A stretch of DNA of 12,969 bases from Podochytrium sp. JEL0797 (Eukaryota; Chytridiomycota; Chytridiomycetes; Chytridiales; Chytriomycetaceae): assembly GCA_027596195.1 (NCBI GenBank), contig JADGJG010000753.1, positions 1-12,969 on the forward strand, written 5' to 3'. Shown piece by piece: positions 7,747-12,969 of this stretch; within the stretch, counting starts at the first letter, position 1; every line of letters starts with the position of its first letter. Position numbers and translations under genes: made by a program. The notes beneath the pieces were generated by a model that was given only the letters and a program-made list of their open reading frames with translations, was not told the origin of the DNA and did no database searches.

Positions 7747-7775
7747 GAGTATCAAGGTAAATTACCCTGATACTC
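7747..7775. repeat. 29-bp near-perfect hairpin built from GAGTATC
   Basis: Arms GAGTATCAAGGTAA and TTACCCTGATACTC are 14 bp each with one mismatch (A-C on plus, which becomes a U-G wobble in a minus-strand RNA) around a single central A. It shares its GAGTATCA ends with the palindrome 50 bp away. No gene is seen around it. Confidence 0.8.
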
Positions 7776-8015
7776 GAGAAAAAGGAGTAGATTGAGCGAA
7801 ATTTAGTCGATTTTCATTTTTCTTTCTTTCTTTTCCTCCCTGTGTCTGTCTCGCCTCTCGCTTCAGGTGTCCTTGTCTTGATCTCAACGGGGACTCAATG
7901 CGATATTAATCTCTTTCGTCACAGCCCTTCCTTTTTAGAGTAAGAAGAAAAGGAAGAGAGAAAGGCGGCTGATGTGACGAGCAATATTAGCTGCTTTAGA
8001 ATGTGCATACGTCCC
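7776..8015. other. Intergenic region with pyrimidine tract
   Basis: A CT-rich tract runs from about 7811 to 7865 and ends TTCAGGTGT, resembling a splice acceptor, but no coding frame follows on the plus strand. A short purine-rich stretch (GAAAAGGAAGAGAGAAAG) lies near 7950. No gene was found. Confidence 0.4.
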
Positions 8016-8320
8016 TCAACTATTTTTTTGTTGTAAGGTTCTGATCGACCGCTGACAACGCAAACGCCAGACTCTTTTTCTGAATTCGACGAATATTCCG
8101 TCAAGTCGGGCGACCGGAATATTGTCGTGCTTTTCGACGTTCTTCTTGGGTGGCTTCAGAATGAACATGTCCTTCTTTGCGACCGACTTGGCAGCTTGGC
8201 GTTGCTGAATAACCCTGGAATGGCCACCACTGGTCTCGTGTAAACCCTCCCTATAGTGCGGGACCATCCAAGCGGGCAGAGTCAAGAAAGGCACTCATGC
8301 GATTCTTTGGATGCTGAAAC
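8016..8320 (-). pseudogene. Y-family copy 1 (decayed fragment)
   Basis: This matches Y copy 3 over 8111-8320 (versus 12255-12443), with scattered substitutions and a 21-nt length difference. On the minus strand both copies keep one reading frame through the match: MPFLTLPA, then HSRVIQQxQAxxSVAKKD, then ILKPPKKxVEKHDN. The first residue comes from GTG, so no start is proven. The 21-nt indel keeps frame, which argues that this strand was once coding. Past HDN the copies lose similarity and this one ends at 8016. The family is unknown to me; the segment is Lys-rich and without recognisable motifs. Confidence 0.5.
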
Positions 8321-8487
8321 ATTATATTGCTATTCATAAAATCCGATTCAGTTTTGTTTTAGTGAACACCATTCAAGGGTGGGTTGATTTCGAGATTTAT
8401 TCTCTGAACGCCAGCCATGCAGCGTTCCCAAACGCATGAACCGACTTTCTCGGAACACTCTCATTAAAAGTACCAATATTTTTTTTC

Positions 8488-8525
8488 TTTTTTGCGATTA
8501 TTCACCTTTTTTATAAACACTTCCG
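8488..8525. repeat. AT-rich X-Y spacer block, one unit
   Basis: This single copy of a unit (TTTTTTGCGATT, then TTCACC, T-run, ATAAACACTTCCG) lies just 3' of X copy 1. X copies 2 and 3 have two units at the same place. Confidence 0.7.
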
Positions 8526-8531
8526 ACTTTT

Positions 8532-8869
8532 TTACGCGTCGAGCTCCATGCGGTCATATCCACACGCGTAGTTTGCGACGAGACTGAGCCCAAAGGTGTC
8601 CCCAACGATCGTTCTCGAAATAGTCTCACTGGAACTGCCTGTGGATTCGTTGCTGCCTCGTTTGTTGTTGCGGGTGAACGGGATCCTCAAAAGCCCGCAT
8701 TAGGGGCAGGGGTCACGAAGGCATCAATCAAGCGGTACAGCGAGCAGCGCCTCTGCAATTTGCAGAAAGTGACACCATGCTTGGTCGTTTCACCCGCTCC
8801 GTTCCTTGCTCCGTTGCCAATGCCAGTGCCGCGGGCGACGCGATATGTGCTGTTGCGACTTGCCGCCAA
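8532..8869 (-). pseudogene. X-family copy 1, frameshifted and diverged
   Basis: This is a diverged relative of the intact gene at 9220-10054. The C-terminal part is in one frame (stop 8532-8534): RNNKRGSNESTGSSSETISR, then TIVGDTFGLSLVANYACGYD and RMELDA, aligning with ISRTPVHAFGD...LLANCAVGYD...GMELDA of copy 2. The upstream part (8687-8869) is in another frame: ETTKHGVTFCKLQRRCSLYR and LIDAF, aligning with SRKHDGILCCSLCQLVDAI. The first frame has a TAA at 8700-8702 and the second a TGA at 8687-8689, so a shift of one base separates them near 8690. I tested splicing across the break and found no phase-compatible GT...AG pair. It also lacks the second copy of the C-terminal CAxGxDG repeat. 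No start codon or first exon was found. It is probably a pseudogene. Confidence 0.6.
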
Positions 8870-8947
8870 TAGACTCTTGCCGCCGCTCTTTCATTCCTTT
8901 TTTTCATCCCCCTTTACAGGCTATAGGGCTCAGGCAATTGGTGATAT

Positions 8948-9085
8948 AAAGCGGGCAGAGTCAAGAAAGGCACTCACCCGATTCTTTGGATACAGAAACA
9001 ATATGTTGTGATTTGTGATTCCAATCATCATTTCAGGCAAATATATTTCAAGGGGGCAGAAAAGGAAGGAACCCGCATTTTATGA
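8948..9085 (-). repeat. Y-family copy 2, truncated remnant
   Basis: From 8948 (AAAGCGGGCAGAG...) the sequence follows Y copy 3 (12392 onward) up to and past the X gene. To the left, similarity stops almost at once and the 5' flank of X copy 1 begins, so Y copy 2 is cut off at this junction. The conserved ATGCGGGTTxCTTCCTTT (minus strand, near 9076) is present but is followed by an early stop in its frame. Confidence 0.6.
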
Positions 9086-9110
9086 ATAAAATAATTTATT
9101 AAAAAAATCT

Positions 9111-9188
9111 CTTTTTGCGATTTTCACGTTTTCATGAACACTTCCGTTTGCTGTTTTTGAGATTTTCACCTTTTTATAAACACTTCCG
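9111..9188. repeat. AT-rich X-Y spacer block, two tandem units
   Basis: Two imperfect copies (9111-9146 and 9152-9188) of a ~36-bp unit sit between the X copy 2 stop and Y copy 2. Each has a T run, GCGATT/GAGATT, TTCAC and ends ACACTTCCG. Confidence 0.75.
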
Positions 9189-9219
9189 TTTTCTCAAATT
9201 TCCAGCGACAACGGATTCT

Positions 9220-10054
9220 TTACGCGTCGAGCTCCATCCCGTCGAATCCAAACGCGCAGTCTACTAGGACATTAAACCCAGCCTGATCCCCATCATATCC
9301 AACCGCGCAGTTTGCGAGGAGATTGAGCCTGGAGGCGTCGCCAAACGCATGCACTGGCGTTCTCGAAATACACGCACTTGATCTTCCAGCCGAGTCGCTG
9401 CCAATGATACTGGTTTGGCCACTTTGAGAATCCCGGATCTCGGTTTTGATTGCGTCGACCAACTGGCACAGTGAGCAGCACAAAATTCCGTCGTGCTTCC
9501 TTGATTGAGATGTTCCAAATACGTCTCCTATTCTTAAGCCCTTGCTGGCGCCGCGGTTTGAGCTCTTGCGTATGCCGTTTGATGCTTTTGCGGTGCCCTT
9601 CTTTTGTGACTTTTTGCGACCACCCATTCGGTGGGGTATGGTGACGGGCGCAGCTCGCGCGGGGATCGTTTTCTTTTCAGTTTGAAGGACAATAGACGCG
9701 GCGGTTTCGGTGTGTTTGGTTGTTGCAAGCGCGGTTGGTTGGTGTGCGTGAGGCCATTGCGTAACGGACGGTTCGGAAGCGTGACGCGATTTCGTGACGG
9801 ACGGTTCGGAAGCAGGTGAAACGGGTGCGGGGAGTTTCAGAGTTATTTTCCTTGGTGTGCGGGTGGGTCTGCTGGAAACGAAAGAATGAGCGATTGTTTG
9901 AATCAGATGTGGGAGAGGGGTGCCATGGTGCAAACCTTTCTCTCATGGGCGGAGACGGTGTGTAGAAAATGCTGGTTGGTGAAACGACGGCTTCTGTTGT
10001 TGTACGACGCGTGTAGGGAGTGATTTTGGTTTTCGTGTTCTTCGTCGGAGCCAT
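9220..10054 (-). CDS. X-family protein, intact two-exon copy, function unknown
   Basis: Exons are 10054-9936 and 9871-9220, with a 64-nt intron (GTTTGC...TTCCAG), giving 256 residues. I do not recognise the family. The start is the first ATG in frame after splicing (MAPTKNTKTK). The first half is Thr/Pro-rich and basic, with an 11-residue direct repeat (ASEPSVTKSRH / ASEPSVTQWPH, 60-81). A strongly basic segment (GRKKSQKKGTAKASNGIRKS, from 124) could be a nuclear localisation or nucleic acid-binding region. Then comes a cysteine cluster CCSLC (171-175) with LVDAIKTEI, and a C-terminal double repeat of about 17 residues: LNLLANCAVGYDGD / FNVLVDCAFGFDGM, ending ELDA. Two other copies are present (8532 and 12672). 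The C-terminal part is the region shared by all three, so it is likely the functional core. No enzyme motif, signal peptide or membrane segment is seen. Confidence 0.65.
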
Positions 10055-10614
10055 GGGAATCTGTTGCGTGTCCAAAAGCGCGTGTTTTTAGCGAACTTTG
10101 CCTTTCACGGGAAGGCGCGGCAGAGTAAACAAGAGCAGTGGTGTTGTAGGAGAGAGTCTCGTTGTCCCATCACGAGGGAGCGGCAAGCGCAAAAACGCGT
10201 GCCGCCGCCTCGGAAGCAACGAGAACGCGGTTCTCGGGAGAGAGAGGCGGAAGCCTTCAATCACCCAGAAACCTCTCTCACCCTCACGAACGAGGTGGGG
10301 TGGGAATAAGAGAGGAAGAGTGGCGCGTTGAGGAGACGGGCGGGATTTACCGTGTTTCAGGAGAAAAAATAGGGAGCAACGACGCGTTTCTGCTCTGTTC
10401 CAGTTGAGCCATGTGTTCGAAGCATATGGAGAGCTTGAATTGATATATAAGCGCGTATTGGAGGGTGCTGCTGGTGTTCACCTTTTCCGTCAAGCGGCAC
10501 ACATCTGCTGGGCGACTGCGTCAAGAACGAGCAGAAAAGCGAGCGCAGTGATGGAAACGGCATAAAAGGAATAGATTTTCTTTTTAAATTACCCATCTCA
10601 ACTTGGACCAATGC
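10055..10614. other. Intergenic region upstream of X copy 2
   Basis: About 560 bp hold no supported gene. The part next to the X gene is purine/GC-rich with many CGCG words and a small inverted repeat (GAGAAC-GCG-GTTCTC near 10221). A TATATAA-like element lies near 10441-10448 (GATATATAAGC). Short open frames here lack start context or family resemblance. Confidence 0.4.
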
Positions 10615-10620
10615 TTTATT
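10615..10620 (-). terminator. Polyadenylation signal of the 10659-11432 gene
   Basis: TTTATT on the plus strand reads AATAAA on the minus strand, about 40 nt past the stop codon at 10659-10661. Confidence 0.6.
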
Positions 10621-10658
10621 TTTTCCCTCCCTTCCTTTCAAAGAACACTCCCATCAAA

Positions 10659-11432
10659 TCAAATGCCCGCCTTCTTGGCCTCACGACTGACTCTCCGGAT
10701 CACAGTGTCGACGCGCCTGTCTCTTTGCTTGTCTGCATACGACTTGGCATGGGCTCCTTCTTCGGACGCCTGGTCGCGCAGCTTCTCGCCATAAAATCGC
10801 ATTCTGTCTGCCAGGGCAATCAGCTTTGCCGCGCGCGTCTCTGCAGTGTCCTTGGACGCGGCGATGGAGACCGAAGCGAGGCTCCCCGCGACACTCGACG
10901 CGTCGTCAATGTCTTCGATGTTGTCGAGCACAAACGTGGCGCTGTTCATTGCGGCGCTGATGCCCTGCAGCTGCGCGTTCTTGAGCGCGGCGTCGCTGCT
11001 GAGGTCGCGCGTGAGCAGCGATGTGACGCGCGTGTTGAGCAGCGCGAGCGTGTCGAGCATGTGCTGCACCGTGGCGAACGTGTCGATGTTTGGTGTTTGT
11101 TGTGGTGTAGTAGTAGTCGTTTGTGGTGCAGTCGTAGTCGCTTGTGGTGTAGTCGCTTGCGGCGCCAGGGGGCTCTTGGAAGGCGCCTTGGCGGGCGTCT
11201 TGGCCGCCCACTTCTGTGCCTTGGTTGCGCGCTTGACTTCGTGGCGGTGTCGTCGCTGGTCCAAACTGAGCTTGTTGCCGTCAGAGTCCTCGGAATCCGA
11301 AGTGAGCTCAGACACGAAAAAGTCAGAGTATCCAATCGACGCTGTCTCAAGCGCATCGTTGCCAGTGTCGGCAAGTGCCGCAGAGGGGACGTAGAGCCAT
11401 CTACCGGGAGGGGCGGGAATCGCGGTGTTCAT
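10659..11432 (-). CDS. Unknown protein with acidic patch, TPQ-type linker and helical C-terminus
   Basis: A single exon gives 257 residues from the ATG at 11432. I do not recognise the family. In order: an N-terminal segment with GRWLYVPSAA, an acidic Ser/Asp stretch (SELTSDSEDSDGN, 41-53), a basic block (DQRRHRHEVKRATKAQKWAAKTPAK, about 59-82), a low-complexity Thr/Pro/Gln/Ala linker (88-113) encoded by a degenerate triplet-rich repeat (11103-11170), and a long predominantly helical C-terminal half (118-255), Ala/Leu/Asp-rich then Arg/Lys-rich (DKQRDRRVDTVIRRVSREAK). The helical part could form a coiled coil. The acidic and basic blocks with a helix bundle would fit a chromatin or cytoskeletal adaptor, but that is speculation. 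The frame is open upstream, and an ATG at 11636 would give 325 residues; the added part looks less ordered. The opposite strand has a long open frame that I regard as a shadow. Confidence 0.65.
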   Translation of the reverse strand: MNTAIPAPPGRWLYVPSAALADTGNDALETASIGYSDFFVSELTSDSEDSDGNKLSLDQRRHRHEVKRATKAQKWAAKTPAKAPSKSPLAPQATTPQATTTAPQTTTTTPQQTPNIDTFATVQHMLDTLALLNTRVTSLLTRDLSSDAALKNAQLQGISAAMNSATFVLDNIEDIDDASSVAGSLASVSIAASKDTAETRAAKLIALADRMRFYGEKLRDQASEEGAHAKSYADKQRDRRVDTVIRRVSREAKKAGI

Positions 11433-11744
11433 TGCAGGTTGGGATCGGAGATTTCGTGGAAGATCTTGTTTTTCCGGACCCGTGGGCCAATTTGGATCTC
11501 GTCTGTGCCACCCAAAACAAACAACCCCCTTATCGCTTTTTTGTTCGCGTTTACTTTGAACAATTGAAGGGGACGTTATCTCGCGTGTGTTAGAACGCTT
11601 CTTGGTGAGTGTTTCGTACGAATTTGTGATGGGCATCTGGTGCTCATATCGTTTGGCAAGAGCTGGATGATGCGCACCGAGAGATCTGACACGGAACACT
11701 GAGCAACCAAGCAGTCATGAAAACGGTCCAAGTGTCTCCGCCCA
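11433..11744. other. Upstream region of the 10659-11432 gene
   Basis: The minus-strand frame of the gene remains open through most of this stretch, so an N-terminal extension is possible (ATG at 11634-11636). I saw no clear TATA element and no other gene. Confidence 0.35.
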
Positions 11745-12523
11745 TCAGAACCATAACAAGGCTATGGATTTTCGACCGCAATTCGGCACTGAACAGTTCG
11801 TTGAGCGCATGAGGGGGCCAAAGCGCTCATTTGCTCGAATCTCCACACGGACCCTTCTCCGAAGCACCACCATCATCGCCTTCGTGAATCCCAGGTGCGT
11901 GTCGAAGTCCGCAATCAAATTAAAGCAGTCGAGTGAAGGGGCAGCTCGTCCAGCTCCTGTTTCAGCAACATTTAACCGTCAACAGTAGAGTGTGCATCCC
12001 ATTGAGGACTTGTTCGAGGTTGTCAGGCAAGATCGAAAACTGGGTGACGCTGATGGCCTTCCCTTTCCATGGGGTCGCGTCGACGGGAGGTGTGGGACGA
12101 CGACCCGCCTGGAGTAGTTGGGCCCATTCTTAAATCCAATCTCTCTCTGTGGGGGCAGCGAAGGCAGGGAGGGCATCGACAAAAGAGCGGTATTTGGAGA
12201 CCCAGTTCAGGAGTTGGTGGAATCATCCATTCTTTGCAAACACCGAATCGAGGTCGACCGGAGCATTGTCGTGCTTTTCGACTTTCTTCTTGGGTGGCTT
12301 CAAAATGGACTTATCCTTCTTTGCGACCGACTCGACAGCTTGGTGTTGCTGAATGACCCTGGAATGGCCAACACTCTCTATAGTGTGGGACAAAGCGGGC
12401 AGGGTCAAGAAAGGCACTCACTTGATTCTTTGGATACTGAAACAATATGTTGTGGTTTGCAATTCCAATCATCATGCTCAAGAAAATAGATTTCAAGGGG
12501 TCAGCAAAGGAAGCAACCCGCAT
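11745..12523 (-). pseudogene. Y-family copy 3, longest but interrupted copy
   Basis: Reading the minus strand, the frame that starts MPFLTLPA (12417) runs through ILKPPKKKVEKHDNAP and DLDSVFAKN, then has stops at 12223-12225, 12130-12132 and 11962-11964. Between the stops it remains protein-like: FHQLLNWVSKYRSFVDALPA, then EWAQLLQAGRRPTPPVDATP and ISVTQFSILPDNLEQVLNGM. After 11960 a second frame continues with SLDCFNLIADFDTHLGFTKA and RVEIRANERFGPLMRST to a stop at 11745-11747. Three stops and one frame change suggest a dead gene. Its possible first exon starts at an ATG at 12521-12523 (MRVASFADPLKS), followed by a 15-nt micro-exon candidate at 12422-12436. I do not recognise the protein. The strand choice rests on the protein-like frames and the in-frame indel against copy 1. 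Confidence 0.45.
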
Positions 12524-12568
12524 TCTACGATTTTCTCATTAAATAAAAAGATTTATTAAAAACTTCTC

Positions 12569-12640
12569 TTTTTTGCGATTTTCAATTTTCATAAACACGT
12601 CAATCTTTTTTGCGATTTTTCACCTTTTTATACACTTCCG
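12569..12640. repeat. AT-rich X-Y spacer block, two tandem units
   Basis: Two imperfect units (12569-12602 and 12606-12640) are each built from TTTTTTGCGATTTT, TTCA and a CACxTC end, matching the pair at 9111-9188. Confidence 0.75.
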
Positions 12641-12671
12641 TTTTCTCAAATTTCCAGCGATGACGGATTCT

Positions 12672-12969
12672 TTACGCGTCGAGCTCCATCCCGTCGAATC
12701 CATATGCACAGTCTGCTAGGACATTAAACCCAACGTGATCCCCGTCATATCCAACCGCGCAGTTTGCGAGGAGACGGAGCCCAGAGGAGTCACCAAACGC
12801 ATGCACTGGCGTTCTCGAAATACACGCACTTGATCTTCCAGCCGAGCCGCTGCCGTAGATACTGGTTTGACCACTTTGAGAATCCCGGATCTCGGTTTTG
12901 ATTGCGTCGACCAACTGGCACAGTGAGCAGCACAAAATTCCGTCGTGCTTCCTTGATTGAGATGTTCCA
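12672..12969 (-). CDS. X-family protein copy 3, cut by the window edge
   Basis: The C-terminal 99 codons of a third X copy are visible (stop 12672-12674). It has CCSLCQLVDAIKTEIRDSQS, then SGSAGRSSACISRTPVHAFG, and the double C-terminal repeat LRLLANCAVGYDGD / FNVLADCAYGFDGM, ending ELDA. Against the intact copy I count nine amino-acid changes, all in the last ~65 residues. By eye the coding differences are about 12 replacement and 6 silent bases, which suggests weak constraint. The frame is open to the window edge, so it may be functional. The first exon and the basic N-terminal region lie outside the window. Confidence 0.65.
   Translation of the reverse strand, partial: GTSQSRKHDGILCCSLCQLVDAIKTEIRDSQSGQTSIYGSGSAGRSSACISRTPVHAFGDSSGLRLLANCAVGYDGDHVGFNVLADCAYGFDGMELDA

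Larger units (their letters stand above)
12392..12969. repeat. Segmental duplication, second copy of 8948-9517
   Basis: This block carries the end of an X gene, the AT-rich spacer and the start of Y, in the same order and orientation as 8948-9517. Over the X coding part it has about 18 differences by eye; positions 12871-12969 are identical to 9419-9517. It runs off the right edge, so the full length is unknown. Confidence 0.85.

Noticed and set aside
7590..8320. CRISPR array, bacterial operon or integron signals
   Set aside because: No regularly spaced direct repeats or Shine-Dalgarno-led operons are present; introns and poly(A) signals show a eukaryotic genome.
10611..11567. 318-codon open frame on the plus strand opposite the 10659-11432 gene
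   Set aside because: Its protein is Arg/Cys/Val/Leu-rich without a domain pattern, as expected from the antisense of an Ala/Asp/Gln-rich coding sequence. The minus strand has an acidic patch, linker, helical region and a proper poly(A) signal.
12118..12489. 123-codon plus-strand frame with a leucine-rich stretch, partly shared by both Y copies
   Set aside because: The hydrophobic stretch is the antisense of a Lys-rich segment, and in copy 1 the same frame stops soon after. The minus frame keeps an in-frame indel and longer protein-like similarity.
8016..12969. X-Y units as an autonomous transposon
   Set aside because: I found no transposase, integrase or reverse transcriptase motif, no terminal repeats and no target-site duplications, so a mobile element is left as a hypothesis only.

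Overview
The window looks like nuclear DNA of a fungus. It has short spliceosomal introns (45-111 nt, GT...AG), AATAAA-type polyadenylation signals, a eukaryotic tRNA-Val gene, and a gene set that includes a fungal DUF1746/Dsc4-type protein, a HIS2-type histidinol phosphatase, a DHHC palmitoyltransferase and a DUF3128 protein. An early-diverging fungus such as a chytrid is my best guess, but only a guess. I rebuilt most genes by splicing open frames together, and splice sites are given inside each entry.

Left part (1-7168): seven protein genes on strictly alternating strands, packed very tightly. In order they are a 5'-incomplete GH26-type mannanase with a GPI-anchor-like tail (+), a Pfa3-like DHHC palmitoyltransferase (-), a DUF1746/Dsc4-like membrane protein (+), a secreted Ala/Pro/Val-rich repeat protein (-), a histidinol-phosphatase (+), a DUF3128 protein (-) and an unrecognised 111-residue protein (+). 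Convergent neighbours are 18, 82 and 28 bp apart. Divergent neighbours are 25, 229 and 31 bp apart. Three genes have an AATAAA that overlaps the stop codon. Their functions are unrelated (wall polysaccharide breakdown, protein lipidation, ER/Golgi quality control, cell surface, histidine synthesis, probable mitochondrial protein), so this is a dense housekeeping neighbourhood, not a pathway cluster.

Middle (7169-8015): gene-poor. It holds a tRNA-Val(CAC) on the minus strand and, on its 5' side, a small cluster of GAGTATC/GATACTC inverted repeats.

Right part (8016-12969): repeat-rich and accessory in character. Everything recognisable points the same way (minus strand). It contains three copies of an unrecognised gene family, called X here (C-terminus ending MELDA): a frameshifted copy at 8532-8869, an intact two-exon copy at 9220-10054, and a copy cut by the right edge at 12672. 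Each X copy is followed on its 3' side by the same AT-rich block and by remnants of a second sequence family, called Y. The Y copies are decayed. Between X copies lies an unrelated minus-strand gene for an acidic/basic, Thr-Pro-Gln-linker, helical protein. The X-Y unit is the most novel thing in the window; its function cannot be read from the sequence.
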